Below, piece by piece: positions 39,496 to 49,483 of a DNA stretch of 64,000 nucleotides; position 1 is the first letter of the stretch, and each line of letters begins with the position of its first letter. The position numbers were made by a program, and so were the translations under genes. A model generated the notes under the pieces. That model was not told the DNA's origin. It saw nothing but the letters and a program-made list of their open reading frames with translations, and made no database searches. The stretch covers positions 292,085 to 356,084 of the forward strand of contig NZ_LMFZ01000034.1 of the NCBI RefSeq assembly GCF_001427305.1, in the 5' to 3' direction. Origin of the DNA: Duganella sp. Root1480D1 (lineage in GTDB: Bacteria; Pseudomonadota; Gammaproteobacteria; Burkholderiales; Burkholderiaceae_D).

Positions 39496-40266
39496 TTAAG
39501 GCCGCGGGCCAAGGTACTGCTTCACGATCGCATCATAAGTACCGTTGGCATGAAGGCTCTTCAGGCCGGCATTGAACGCATCGCGCACGCGGGCGTCGCG
39601 AAACACCGCCCGGCGCGGGTTTTCAGGGAAAATCCGGTGGAAGCTTACTGCCTGCCGGGCATCGATTTGCGGCTCCAGCTTTTCAGAGAAATAGCGGAAG
39701 ATCAAACGGTCGCCCACCACAACGTCTACCCTGCCGGTAAAAAGCAGCTTGTTTTGCGTGATCTGGGCCGGCACTTCCCGGTAATCCGAGTGCCCGCTGA
39801 CAACCATGCTGAAGCGGTCACCCAACACCATGCTCGCGTTCTGGAATGCGGCTACCGAATAATTGGCCAGGTCCTCGATCTGCTCAATCTTCAGGTTGCG
39901 GCGCGTGAGCGTTGTGGCGACGTTCTGGTAGACGATGTAATTGTCCGTGAAGAAGTCCTGGCCGCCAATTCCTTCGCTGATCGACAGCAGTCCATCGAGT
40001 TGGCCGGCGCGCAGCATCGCCAGCGCCCGGGTTTGCGGAAGCATATGGCCAACCAGCTTATAGCCACCGGCAGCCAGCGCTTGCCTGGCGATGTCGTAAT
40101 CCAGCCCTGCAACGCCTGATTCCATGACGTAGGGCGGTTTCGGCAAGCCCATGCCGACATGGACTTCGGGCATGGCCACGACCTGTGCGCTCGCGACGCT
40201 ATTGGTGGCCAAGGCCAACCAAAGACAACTGCGCACCAGGACTCCCCGTGCATGCCCACGCCACAT
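39496..40266 (-). CDS. Periplasmic amino-acid-type solute-binding protein (SBP_bac_3)
   Basis: A 256-residue type 3 family solute-binding fold. Signal peptide near 10-28 (LVRSCLWLALATNSVASAQ). The mature body shows VHVGMGLPKPPYVMESGVAG then LDYDIARQALAAGGYKLVG, the binding-domain start, and YDAIVKQYLGPRP at the end. No permease or ATPase is next to it, so it could be an orphan receptor or feed a sensor kinase. The preceding 277 bases (39219-39495) hold no gene I can support. Confidence 0.85.
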   Translation of the reverse strand: MWRGHARGVLVRSCLWLALATNSVASAQVVAMPEVHVGMGLPKPPYVMESGVAGLDYDIARQALAAGGYKLVGHMLPQTRALAMLRAGQLDGLLSISEGIGGQDFFTDNYIVYQNVATTLTRRNLKIEQIEDLANYSVAAFQNASMVLGDRFSMVVSGHSDYREVPAQITQNKLLFTGRVDVVVGDRLIFRYFSEKLEPQIDARQAVSFHRIFPENPRRAVFRDARVRDAFNAGLKSLHANGTYDAIVKQYLGPRP

Positions 40267-40370
40267 ACGGCCTCCCTGCTCTTCTTATACGATATACCAG
40301 GCATGACGCTATGCCTAGCCAAAAAGAGCCGGGCCTGGACCGTGACAGTCCCGGCCCGTGAGGCGGACGC

Positions 40371-41609
40371 TTACTTGAGATTCAATCCCAGTTTTTCCAG
40401 CGCCTCGGTGATCGGAATGAACATGCCGATGCCGGCGGCATTTTCCTTCTTTAACACGGCGATTGCCAGCACGTCGCCCGCGGCGTCGACCAGCGGGCCG
40501 CCGCTGTTCCCGGGGTTGATCGACACGTCGCTCTGGATAAAACGCAGGTCTTCCAGGATGCGGTCGGCGCTGATAATGCCGCGCGTCGTCGTACCGCTCA
40601 ACTGGTCGCCGAATGGCGAGCCAATCGCATACACTTCCTCGCCGACCTTGATCGGTCCGCGGCGAATGGAAATGCTGCGGCCTGGTTCAACATTGGTCTT
40701 GATCAAAGCCACGTCGCGCACCGGGTCGCGGCGCACCACTTCCCCGACAGTCGAGATGCCGCCGGTGAACTTGACCTTGACATACTTTGCCTCGCCAACC
40801 ACGTGGTAGTTGGACAGGATGTAGCCGCCATTCCCGACAAAGAATCCGGAACCGCTGCCAAGGCTGGCATCCACCGTGACCACGAGGTTAAGCAGCTCCT
40901 TCGAGCTTTTGCCCATGCCTTCCGTAATCCTGGTGCCATTCACGACATCGATCTTGTCATTGAACGAAGCCGCGGCTATATCGCCACCTTCCCGGAAAAG
41001 GTCGACAAATTTCGGATCGGAGAACATGCCATTCAACGCGTTGGTGAAAAGCGCTGCGTCGAACGCCTCCATCTTGGAAGAATCTTCAGTAGCATGGCTG
41101 CCGTTCAGGGTGGCGCTGTAAGCCACCTTCTTGGTCTTTGATGAAAACAATTCGACCCTCAGCTTGATGGTGCCCTTGCCATGCATGTCTTTCGGCTCGC
41201 CACAGCCCTGGTAATTCAACGCCAGCAAAGTAAAGCCGGCCTTGAAGTCAGGTTCATCGCCGAGCTTGTCGGCAAACGCCGATTCTTCGCCTTCATACTT
41301 CGGATAGCCAAGGGCAGCGAGCCGCTCCGAAAACGCCTTGCCGAACTGCGCTACGTTGTAATTGTCGATATTCTTGTTGTAATAGATATCTGACTTGTCC
41401 GAACAGAACAGCCCACGTCCCCAGGTGCCGATGGAAGAAGTAGGCTCAATATTGGATCTCCAGATTTTGAACTGGGTCGTTTTCTTGACTCCCAACGACG
41501 AAACACTGATCGGAGCAGCCGGCGGATTGTCCGCGGCCCATCCGGCATTGCTTGCCAATCCAGTTAACGCAATCAGGGCGGCGCCCAATAAGCTTCGATA
41601 AATCTTCAA
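40371..41609 (-). CDS. Trypsin-like serine protease (S1C/HtrA type) without PDZ domain
   Basis: A 412-residue exported protein. TTG at 41609 is chosen since GGAG lies 8 bases before it and it opens a clean signal peptide (KIYRSLLGAALIALTGLASNAGWA). Residues about 40-205 are an uncharacterised domain (LFCSDKSDIYYNKNIDNYNV, FKAGFTLLALNYQGCGEP). The trypsin-like domain from about 215 has catalytic His in ILSNYHVVGEA, Asp in DPVRDVALIKT and Ser in INPGNSGGPLVD. Most HtrA proteins end in one or two PDZ domains; here the chain stops after the protease. Target unknown, probably periplasmic. Confidence 0.9.
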   Translation of the reverse strand: MKIYRSLLGAALIALTGLASNAGWAADNPPAAPISVSSLGVKKTTQFKIWRSNIEPTSSIGTWGRGLFCSDKSDIYYNKNIDNYNVAQFGKAFSERLAALGYPKYEGEESAFADKLGDEPDFKAGFTLLALNYQGCGEPKDMHGKGTIKLRVELFSSKTKKVAYSATLNGSHATEDSSKMEAFDAALFTNALNGMFSDPKFVDLFREGGDIAAASFNDKIDVVNGTRITEGMGKSSKELLNLVVTVDASLGSGSGFFVGNGGYILSNYHVVGEAKYVKVKFTGGISTVGEVVRRDPVRDVALIKTNVEPGRSISIRRGPIKVGEEVYAIGSPFGDQLSGTTTRGIISADRILEDLRFIQSDVSINPGNSGGPLVDAAGDVLAIAVLKKENAAGIGMFIPITEALEKLGLNLK

Positions 41610-41729
41610 CTTGAAAACTCCATTTCCGAGAGGCAATGCCGAAATAATAGCATATCAGCAAGATATGTAATCATTCATGCAGCATCGGCCTTCGCCTGGA
41701 GTTGTTTTTTGATCCTGGTCGCCGCGCCC

Positions 41730-42806
41730 TTATGCGCGCTGGGCGGCGCCGGCGGTGGCCGAAGAAGATTGCAACAGGCGTCCCAGCGGCACTTCGATCC
41801 AGCGGTGGAATGCGGCACCGGCAGCCAGGCTGGCGCCCCAGGCGGTCAGCATGCCCACGCCTTGCAACACCGGGTCGGCCGGCACGAAGCGGGTGAAGGC
41901 AGCGTTCACCAGCAGGCAGACCGGGAAGTGAATCAGGAATACCGAGTAGGAGGTTCGTGCCAGCGAGTTGACGACTGCCTGCACGCGGCCTTCACCGCTG
42001 AACTGCGTGCGACCGAAGATCACCAGCGCACAGGCCACCATCATGGCCAGCGCCAGGCGGCTGCGGAAGTTGACCGCCAGCGCCACCAGGGCTGGCAGGA
42101 AGATCGCCGCCTGCACCAGGACTGCGCCGCGCGTCTTGCGGCGCGGGTCGCCGGCCCACCATGCGGCCAGGCCCAGACTATAGCTGCCGAAGAAGTACGG
42201 CCCCCAATTATCCCAATCGGAGTCCAGGTTGAAGTGCAGCAGGGACAGCGCGCTGCCAATGGCGACCAGGCCAGGCACCAGCCAGGCGCGGCGTACCGGG
42301 CCGCTGATGCGGGCGGCCAGCCACAAAATGGCCACCACCATGACGTACAACTGGAAATCAATGGCAACGTACCAGGCCCCTGCCGACAGCGATGGGAAAC
42401 CGAGCACGCCATGGGCCAGCACCGCGTGCGCCGCGAGCTGGCTCACGGTGGCCGGGGCGGAAATGGAATGATGGTCCATCCACTGGCTGGCCAGCATGGA
42501 CGCCACCGCGGCAATCAGCGTCGCGGCGATGAAGGGCGGCGCCAGCTTGGCATAGCGGCGCCAGACAGCGCCCAGCGGGTCGACCATTACCGGTTGTGCA
42601 CTTGGGGCCAGCGATTTGGCGGCCAGAAAGCCGCCCACCACCAGGAATACTTGCACGGCAATGCGCGCGCTGCCAGCCAGCCAGTCGATCAGGTCTGGCA
42701 GGATAAGCCGCACGTGGTCGGCCATGGGGCCGTAAAACGCGAGGTGGTGCAACACAATTAACTGTGCTGCAACAGCCTTTAATAAATTGATCACGCCATA
42801 CTTCAT
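41730..42806 (-). CDS. Acyltransferase family 3 membrane protein
   Basis: A 358-residue multi-pass protein of the acyltransferase-3 family, which acetylates or otherwise acylates surface sugars. It starts MKYGVINLLKAVAAQLIVLHH with the conserved His in the first helix, and about ten hydrophobic helices follow; ISAPATVSQ and GAWYVAIDFQLYVMVVAILW are family landmarks. It lies 92 bases from the GNAT gene on the same strand; a 9-base inverted repeat in the gap (AATCTGCTG/CAGCAGATT) lacks a T run. Substrate is unknown. Confidence 0.88.
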   Translation of the reverse strand: MKYGVINLLKAVAAQLIVLHHLAFYGPMADHVRLILPDLIDWLAGSARIAVQVFLVVGGFLAAKSLAPSAQPVMVDPLGAVWRRYAKLAPPFIAATLIAAVASMLASQWMDHHSISAPATVSQLAAHAVLAHGVLGFPSLSAGAWYVAIDFQLYVMVVAILWLAARISGPVRRAWLVPGLVAIGSALSLLHFNLDSDWDNWGPYFFGSYSLGLAAWWAGDPRRKTRGAVLVQAAIFLPALVALAVNFRSRLALAMMVACALVIFGRTQFSGEGRVQAVVNSLARTSYSVFLIHFPVCLLVNAAFTRFVPADPVLQGVGMLTAWGASLAAGAAFHRWIEVPLGRLLQSSSATAGAAQRA

Positions 42807-42898
42807 TCAATCTGCTGCCGACTATGCAAAAGGTCGACATGATAACCGAGCTCAGCAGATTAGAGGCGCGCGTCTAGCACCGCGTAAGTAACCAGATG

Positions 42899-44125
42899 TT
42901 ACGCGGCCTTGCCTTCCGCCTTCTTGAACGGGCTGCGATCGGGGGCATCATCGTGGTCAATATTCAACAACAGATGCTTGATCACCTTGTTCATCAAAGG
43001 CTGGCGGTGGCGGATCAATACGCCGAACGCCTCCGGACGAGCGCCCAGGGCGGCTTTCGGTTCCAGCGCGGTGCGGCCGAAGGATACGCGCTTGCAGCCC
43101 AGGGCAATGGCGTCGGCAATACCGGCGTGCAGCAGGCGCAGGTAGATCGGCAGGTCGGCCGCCGCGGCGCGGTCAAAGCCGATGTGGAAGGCAATGGCAG
43201 TCTCGCTGTCGGCTATGGTCACCAGGAAGCCCAGCATCTTGCCTTCGCGCTTGACCACGCTGCAGCGGAAACGCTCCCCTGCCGCCTGCTGCAAGGCCGG
43301 GAAATATTCCGGCCGCAGTTCGAACGGACGGAAGCCGGCATTCACCTGCACTGCCTTGTACAGGGCGTGCACTTCGTCCTGCATTGCTTCCATGTCGGTG
43401 AAGTGCTCCACCGTGCATTGCGCCGCTTCGATCGGCTTCAGGATGCCGTTGCGAACGTTGGCGCGGTACTTCGAGGCCAGGCTGGCCAGGTAGTCGTCGT
43501 AGCTTTTCCAGTCGTCGCCCAGCGTCAGCACCATATTCGGCTCCGTCTCAACGAAACGGTAGCTCAGGTTCTTGAGGAAGGCGGCATCCTCCACCTGTGG
43601 GCCGTGCAGATCCTTGATCATGACGAAGTTGGCCGAGCCGGCCAGCTTTTCCGCCTGCCGCACGCGGTACAGCACTTCCGCCACGCCGTGCCACGCCAGC
43701 TCGGGATCGACGCCAGGCGCGATGGCGATGCCGTGCTGGCCGAAGGTCAGCAGATTGCCGCAGGTGAGCACGCGCTGGCCCAGGCTCTCGCCCAGCGAAC
43801 CGAAGGAGGTCTTGCTGGCCTGCGCCAGCTTGATGTCGGCGAGCTGCATATAGAGTGCGGCAACCGGCTGGTCGTCTTCATACACCAGCGCGTAACGCGG
43901 CTCCAGGTTGGTCGGCAGTACGTTCTCCAACGACCGCAGGTACTGGTGGGACAGGAAGAAACCCGATTGAGCGGTGAGGCCTTGCCACGCCTGTGCATCG
44001 AGCATGCCGATCGAGTCGGCGATGGCATAACGCAGTTGGGCGGGGCCGCGCAGGCGCTTGCGCACTTCGCGGCGTTCGGACAAGGCGGTTTTGACTGAGC
44101 GCAGTTTTTGCTGGATCTTCATCAT
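42899..44125 (-). CDS. GNAT / BioF2-like acetyltransferase domain protein
   Basis: A 408-residue cytoplasmic protein of the BioF2-like acetyltransferase group (DUF482/FemAB-like). The first half has LTAQSGFFLSHQYLRSLENV and ESLGQRVLTCGNLLTFGQHG; the second half has the acetyltransferase core VKREGKMLGFLVTIADSETA and DLPIYLRLLHAGIADAIALG, ending near RVSFGRTALEPKAALGARPE. Substrate unknown. It is divergent from a LysR gene, sharing a 154-base intergenic region. Confidence 0.83.
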   Translation of the reverse strand: MMKIQQKLRSVKTALSERREVRKRLRGPAQLRYAIADSIGMLDAQAWQGLTAQSGFFLSHQYLRSLENVLPTNLEPRYALVYEDDQPVAALYMQLADIKLAQASKTSFGSLGESLGQRVLTCGNLLTFGQHGIAIAPGVDPELAWHGVAEVLYRVRQAEKLAGSANFVMIKDLHGPQVEDAAFLKNLSYRFVETEPNMVLTLGDDWKSYDDYLASLASKYRANVRNGILKPIEAAQCTVEHFTDMEAMQDEVHALYKAVQVNAGFRPFELRPEYFPALQQAAGERFRCSVVKREGKMLGFLVTIADSETAIAFHIGFDRAAAADLPIYLRLLHAGIADAIALGCKRVSFGRTALEPKAALGARPEAFGVLIRHRQPLMNKVIKHLLLNIDHDDAPDRSPFKKAEGKAA

Positions 44126-44279
44126 TACAAAATTGGCAATTGGACGGCGCAGTCTAACACGAGCTGCATTGTGCTGAATAAGTTAAGGGAGGCCACGATA
44201 TGCATCCAATCGACAAATTGGCGACACCGATAACAATTTGAACATGATAAAAATGCCAATCGACCCGAAAGGCAATGCA

Positions 44280-45311
44280 ATGACTGCTCCAAATCCGAAC
44301 TGGTACCTGCGGGCGCGGCTCAAGACGCGCCAGCTCCTGCTGTTGATCGCCATCGATGATGCGGGCAATATCCTGCGCGCCGCCGAGGCCTTGTGCATGA
44401 CACAGCCGGCAGCGTCCAAACAGCTCAAGGAACTGGAAGACATGCTCGGCATCGCCCTGTTCGAACGCCATCCGCGCGGCATGGTGCCGACCATTTATGG
44501 CGAAAGCATGATCCGCCACGCCCGCATGGCCTTGAGCAGCCTGGCGCGTGCGCATGAGGATATCGTGGCGCTCAAGGCCGGCCTTGCGGGCCAGGTCGAC
44601 GTGGGCAGCATCATGACGCCCGCAATGAGCCTGCTGCCGCGCGCCATCACGCGCATCAAGCAGCAGGTGCCGCAACTACGCATCGGCGTGCAGATCGAGT
44701 CCAGCAACGAATTGCTGGAGCGCCTGCAGCGCGGCACGCTCGATTTCCTGCTGGCGCGCCTGACCGGCTTTCACGATGGCGCGGAATTGCAGTACGAGGA
44801 GCTGGCTCCGGAGCCGGTGGTAGTCGTGGCGCGTAGCGGGCACCCATTGGACGGGCGCAGCGGCCTTACCCTTCACGACCTGGTGCAGGCGCCGTGGATT
44901 ACGCCGCCGCCCGGCAGCATCCTGCGCCAGCGCTTCGACCAGTTATTCCATAACGCCGGCCTGGAGCCGCCGGGCGATATCGTCGATACCAGCGAGATCG
45001 TGCTGATCACCAGCATGCTGCAAATGAGCGATGCGCTGAACGTCATGTCGGCGGACGTGGCGCTGCGCTACCAGGAACTGGGCCTGCTGGCGATCCTGCC
45101 GCTGGACCTGGACTGCCGCATGGACCCTTTCGGCATTATCCGTAGGCGCGACAGTGTGCTGTCGCCGGGCGCCGAACTGCTGCTGCAAGCGATCCGGCGC
45201 GAAGCGTCTGCGGACTCGGCGCCTGAGCCGCTGCCTGCGCCGGCTTCCGTGCCAGAATGCGAGCCGCACGCCGCGGCGGCATATAACCTCTACGACATAG
45301 CTCTCGCGTAA
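44280..45311 (+). CDS. LysR family transcriptional regulator
   Basis: A 343-residue LysR-type regulator. The HTH is at about 10-75 (LKTRQLLLLIAIDDAGNILR, AEALCMTQPAASKQLKELED, LFERHPRGMVPTIYGE), and the effector domain follows (GQVDVGSIMTPAMSLLP, SNELLERLQRGTLDFLLARL), similar in look to GbpR-type sugar regulators. ATG at 44280 is chosen because AAAGG is 7 bases before it; earlier in-frame starts lack an SD. It is codirectional with the GH97 gene 69 bases downstream and may control that locus. Confidence 0.9.
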   Translation: MTAPNPNWYLRARLKTRQLLLLIAIDDAGNILRAAEALCMTQPAASKQLKELEDMLGIALFERHPRGMVPTIYGESMIRHARMALSSLARAHEDIVALKAGLAGQVDVGSIMTPAMSLLPRAITRIKQQVPQLRIGVQIESSNELLERLQRGTLDFLLARLTGFHDGAELQYEELAPEPVVVVARSGHPLDGRSGLTLHDLVQAPWITPPPGSILRQRFDQLFHNAGLEPPGDIVDTSEIVLITSMLQMSDALNVMSADVALRYQELGLLAILPLDLDCRMDPFGIIRRRDSVLSPGAELLLQAIRREASADSAPEPLPAPASVPECEPHAAAAYNLYDIALA

Positions 45312-45380
45312 AAAGTCATTGGATCGGTTCCCGGGCGTAGGCATAGCATGGCGCGGCACACCTAGATCCGGAGACCCGCC

Positions 45381-47339
45381 TTGAACCATATGCCCTTCGC
45401 GCGCCGCCTGGCCGGCGCGCTGCTGCTGATCGCGCCGCTGGCCAGCCAGGCCGCGCGCCAGCTCGAACTCACATCCCCCGACCGCCAGTTGCGCGTGACG
45501 GTCGACACGGCTGAACGCCTGTCTATCGCCGTCAGCCACCACGGCACCGAGCTGGTATTGCCCACACCGATCGGCATGACCCTGGCCGGCATCGGCACGC
45601 TCGGCGACAAGCCGCGCCTGACCGGACAGCAGCGCCGCAGCGTCGACACGGTCGTGCGCCCAGTAGTGGCGCAGAAGTCGCGCGAGGTGCGCGACCATTA
45701 CAACGCGCTGCAACTCGATTTCGCGGGCGGCTATGCGCTGGAGGTGCGCGCCTACGATGAAGGCATCGCCTACCGCTTCCGCACTTCCCTGCCCGGCCAG
45801 GTCACGGTGGAAGACGAGCAGGCCGGCATCAACTTGCGGCCGCAGGACACCCTGTACTGGCCGCAGGAAAAGTCGATGCAGTCGCATAACGAGCATTATT
45901 ACCAGGCGTTGACCGTGGGTGATGCCGCCGGCAAGCTGGTTGGCGTGCCAGCCCTGGTGCAGGACGGCGGGGTGCACCTGGTGTTCACGGAATCCGGCCT
46001 GCGCGACTATCCCGGCCTGTACTTGCACGGTGACCCGGCCGGCCTGCGCGCCCTGTTCCCGAAAGTTGCCCTGGCCGAGAAGGCGCGCGACGACCGCAAT
46101 GTGCCGGTCACGCAGGAAGCGCCCTACATCGCGCGCACCGAAGGCAAGCGCACATTCCCGTGGCGCATCCTGGGCATTTCCGCCAATGCCGGCGGACTGT
46201 TGCTGAACCAGATGCCTTACCTGCTGGCGGAACCGCAGGAGCTGAAGGAAACTGCCTGGATCAAGCCGGGCAAGGTCGCCTGGGACTGGTATAACGGCAA
46301 CAAGCTGTATGGCGTGCCATTCCAGTCCGGCCTCGACACGCGCACCTACCGCCATTACATCGACTTCGCAGCCGACAACGGCCTCGAATACATCATCATG
46401 GATGAAGGCTGGTACAAGCTGGGCGACCTGCTGGCTGTCAAGCCGGAGATCGACATGCCCGAACTGATGGCCTATGCCAGGCAGCGCGGCGTCGGCATCA
46501 TACTGTGGGTTTCGTGGAAAACGCTGGACACCCAGATGACCGCGGCGCTGGACCAGTTCGCGCGCTGGGGCGCAGCCGGCATCAAGGTCGACTTCATGCA
46601 GCGCTCCGACCAGTGGATGGTGAACTACTACGAGCGCGTGGCACGCGAAGCAGCCGCACGCCGCCTGCTGGTGGACTTCCACGGCAGCTTCAAGCCCAGC
46701 GGCCTGCAGCGCACCTGGCCCAACGTGCTTACCTTCGAAGGCGTGAAAGGCCTGGAAAACAACAAGTGGAGCGACAAGCAGACGCCGGAACACGACGTCA
46801 CCCTGCCCTTCATCCGCATGTTCGCCGGCCCGGTCGATTACACGCCAGGCGCCATGAGCAACGCGCACCGCAAGGACTTCGTTGCCAGCTTCGACCGCCC
46901 CATGAGCCAGGGCACACGCGCGCACCAGTTGGCGATGTACATGATCTACGAAAGCCCGCTTCAGATGCTGGCCGACAGCCCTTCGCAATACCGCGCCAAT
47001 CCATCGTCGCTGGAATTCATCCGCCAGGTACCGGTGGAATGGGACGAGAGCCGCGTGCTGCACGCGCAGCTTGGCCGCTATGTGGCCATGGCGCGCCGGC
47101 GCGGCGATACGTGGTATGTGGGCGCCATGACAGGTGCCGATGGGCGCGACCTGGAACTGGACCTGTCATTCCTGGGCGACGGCAACTACCAGTTGGACAG
47201 CATGGAGGACGGCCCGAATGCAGCGGTCTTCGCCACCGATGTTCAGAAAGGCAGTGCAAGCGTTACTCGCAGCAGCCGCATAATGATGCACCTGGCGCCG
47301 GGCGGCGGTTGGGCGGCAATCATCCGCAAGACAAAATAA
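45381..47339 (+). CDS. Glycoside hydrolase family 97 protein
   Basis: A 652-residue secreted GH97 enzyme (alpha-glucosidase/alpha-galactosidase type). Signal peptide MPFARRLAGALLLIAPLASQ-like, an N-terminal beta-sandwich (QLELTSPDRQLRVTVDTAER), then a TIM-barrel core from about 275 (AWDWYNGNKLYGVPFQ). Landmarks: YIIMDEGWYKLGDL, GIKVDFMQRSDQWM with Asp404 and TFEGVKGLE with Glu453. The Asp in KVDF is where retaining GH97 members carry the nucleophile, so a retaining activity is inferred. TTG at 45381 has GGAG 7 bases upstream; the ATG three codons on is possible. It is 10 bases before the next gene. Confidence 0.9.
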   Translation: MNHMPFARRLAGALLLIAPLASQAARQLELTSPDRQLRVTVDTAERLSIAVSHHGTELVLPTPIGMTLAGIGTLGDKPRLTGQQRRSVDTVVRPVVAQKSREVRDHYNALQLDFAGGYALEVRAYDEGIAYRFRTSLPGQVTVEDEQAGINLRPQDTLYWPQEKSMQSHNEHYYQALTVGDAAGKLVGVPALVQDGGVHLVFTESGLRDYPGLYLHGDPAGLRALFPKVALAEKARDDRNVPVTQEAPYIARTEGKRTFPWRILGISANAGGLLLNQMPYLLAEPQELKETAWIKPGKVAWDWYNGNKLYGVPFQSGLDTRTYRHYIDFAADNGLEYIIMDEGWYKLGDLLAVKPEIDMPELMAYARQRGVGIILWVSWKTLDTQMTAALDQFARWGAAGIKVDFMQRSDQWMVNYYERVAREAAARRLLVDFHGSFKPSGLQRTWPNVLTFEGVKGLENNKWSDKQTPEHDVTLPFIRMFAGPVDYTPGAMSNAHRKDFVASFDRPMSQGTRAHQLAMYMIYESPLQMLADSPSQYRANPSSLEFIRQVPVEWDESRVLHAQLGRYVAMARRRGDTWYVGAMTGADGRDLELDLSFLGDGNYQLDSMEDGPNAAVFATDVQKGSASVTRSSRIMMHLAPGGGWAAIIRKTK

Positions 47340-47349
47340 GGAGACACAG

Positions 47350-49362
47350 ATGCAACGCACGTTTCGCGCTCGCGCGGCCATTTTCGCTGCCGCGCTGCTG
47401 GCCGCCGGGTTGGCCCACGCGGCGCCGCCAGCCTTCACGCCGCGCTGGCAGATCGACGGCGACGCCATTCGCTGGCAGGTGAAAGACCTCCACCGCGACC
47501 AGCTGGAAATGAGCGGCCGCCAGGTCTCGGCCGTGATCGACTACGGCAGCCAGGCCGACGGCTCCCTGCTGCTGTCGCGCACCGTGGTGTGGCCGATGCT
47601 GCGCACCATTCCCGATGACACCCACGCCAGCCTGATTCGCAAGTTTGGCGAGGAGGCATCGCCAGCCATCGCGATCGACGGCCGGCCCGTCGGTGCCGAA
47701 CGCCTGCAGCAGGTGCGTTTCGACGGCCGGCTCGCGCTACGCTCGCAATTGGCGCCAGGCCTGGTACTGACGCGCACGCTGACGCCGTCGCCCGGCGAGC
47801 CGGCACTGGTTGAGCGGCTGGAGCTGGTCAACACCGGCGCCGCCGCACGGCGCTACAGCTTCGGCGCGCTGGAACGCAGCGAAACTACGCCGGCGGAACG
47901 CGGCACTCATGGCGCCTACGTGATCGAGGTGCGCTCGCCTGCCCGCGAAGGCGAGCTTGCGCCCGGGGCCCGCGTTCACCTGGACGTGATCATCAGCGGC
48001 CGCCTGCAGAACGAGATGGTGTACGTGGACGGCAGCGAGGCCCTGCAGGAGCGCGCGCGCAAGGTAGCGCAATGGCGTGCCAACCTGGTGCTGGAAACGC
48101 CGGAGCCGGTGCTCGACGCCATGTTCGCCTTTTCAAAAATCCGCGCCGCGGAGAGCATTTTCGCCACCCGCGGCGGCCTGCTGCACGGGCCGGGCGGCAC
48201 ACGCTATTACGCAGCCATCTGGGCCAACGACCAGGCGGAGTACATCAACCCCTTCTTCCCTTACCTGGGCGACAGCGCCGGCGTGCAAAGCGCGCTCACC
48301 AGCTTCGGCATGTTCGCGCGCTACATGAACGCTGAATTCAAGCCGATTCCCTCCTCCATCATCGCCGAAGGACGCAGCTACTGGAACGGCGCCGGCGACC
48401 GCGGCGACTGCGCCATGATTTCCTACGGGGCCAGCCAGTTCGCGCTGGCCCAGGGCGACAGCGGTACCGCACGCCAGTTGCTGCCCCTGATCGACTGGTG
48501 CCTGGAATTCACGCGCCGCAAGCGCGATGCGCAAGGCATCGTGCATTCAGACAGCGATGAACTGGAAGGCCGCTTCCCGTCCGGCAAAGCCAACCTGTCG
48601 ACCAATGTACTGGCCTATGGCGGCCTGCAAGGCGCGGCGCGCCTGGCGGCTTCGCTGGGCGACGTGCAGCGTGCCACCGCCCTGCGACAGGAAGCGGAGT
48701 CGCAGCGCAGCGCCATCGAGCGATACTTCGGTGCCCGCATGGGCGGCTTCGACACATACCGCTACTACGACGGCAACGAAAAGCTGCGCGCATGGATCGC
48801 ATTGCCGCTGGCCTTGGGTATCACTGAACGCCAGCGCGGCACGGTCGATGCGCTGCTCTCGCCACAGCTCTGGAGCGAGAACGGCGTGCTCACAGAAGCA
48901 GGCGACAAAACCTTCTGGGACCGCGCCACGCTGTATGCGCTGCGCGGCCTGCTGAAAGCGGGCGAATTGGAACGCACCATGCCTTACCTGCGCTACTACT
49001 CGGGCCGCCGCCTGCTGGGCGAGCATGTTCCGTATGCGGTGGAAGCCTGGCCGGAAGGCCAGCAGCGCCACCTGTCCGCCGAGAGCGGGCTGTATGCGCG
49101 GGTGGTGACGGAGGGCCTGTTCGGCATTGAAGCGACCAGCCTGCGCAGCTTCACCATTGCACCGCGCCTGCCGAAAGGCTGGCCGCGCATGGCCTTGCGG
49201 CATATGCGTGCGTTCGGCGCCGGCGAAGAAGGCGATGGCGTCGATATTGTCACAACGCGTGCTCAACGCGGCCAGCGCGTGCTGGTGCGCCTTGATGGAA
49301 AGACCTTGCTGGACCAAGCCTGGGACGGCAAGGCGCCGCTGCTCGTCACACTGGCAGACTAG
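47350..49362 (+). CDS. Secreted six-hairpin glycosidase-like protein
   Basis: A 670-residue exported protein with signal peptide (RTFRARAAIFAAALLAAGLAHA). The N-terminal third is a beta-sandwich (LAPGLVLTRTLTPSPGEPAL, ERLELVNTGAAARRYSFGAL); the rest is an (alpha/alpha)6 barrel with GTRYYAAIWANDQAEYINPF, SIIAEGRSYWNGAGDRGDCA and the acidic DSDELEGRFPSGKANLSTNV. It looks like a GH-type glycosidase but I cannot assign a family. It follows GH97 by 10 bases and is followed by a TonB-dependent receptor, so a joint role in a glycan pathway is likely. Confidence 0.78.
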   Translation: MQRTFRARAAIFAAALLAAGLAHAAPPAFTPRWQIDGDAIRWQVKDLHRDQLEMSGRQVSAVIDYGSQADGSLLLSRTVVWPMLRTIPDDTHASLIRKFGEEASPAIAIDGRPVGAERLQQVRFDGRLALRSQLAPGLVLTRTLTPSPGEPALVERLELVNTGAAARRYSFGALERSETTPAERGTHGAYVIEVRSPAREGELAPGARVHLDVIISGRLQNEMVYVDGSEALQERARKVAQWRANLVLETPEPVLDAMFAFSKIRAAESIFATRGGLLHGPGGTRYYAAIWANDQAEYINPFFPYLGDSAGVQSALTSFGMFARYMNAEFKPIPSSIIAEGRSYWNGAGDRGDCAMISYGASQFALAQGDSGTARQLLPLIDWCLEFTRRKRDAQGIVHSDSDELEGRFPSGKANLSTNVLAYGGLQGAARLAASLGDVQRATALRQEAESQRSAIERYFGARMGGFDTYRYYDGNEKLRAWIALPLALGITERQRGTVDALLSPQLWSENGVLTEAGDKTFWDRATLYALRGLLKAGELERTMPYLRYYSGRRLLGEHVPYAVEAWPEGQQRHLSAESGLYARVVTEGLFGIEATSLRSFTIAPRLPKGWPRMALRHMRAFGAGEEGDGVDIVTTRAQRGQRVLVRLDGKTLLDQAWDGKAPLLVTLAD

Positions 49363-49483
49363 ATATACCGTTTTGGGCATACATGGCGAGTAAACATTCA
49401 ATTGTTCGCCATCACCATCCTACCTAGCATGTCTCCGTCGGCCGCCCTTGCGCGGCCGAATCATAACCACAACAGGAGACGCA

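Noticed and set aside
42809..42861. Inverted repeat AATCTGCTG/CAGCAGATT as a terminator
   Set aside because: Loop of 35 bases and no T run; too weak to call.
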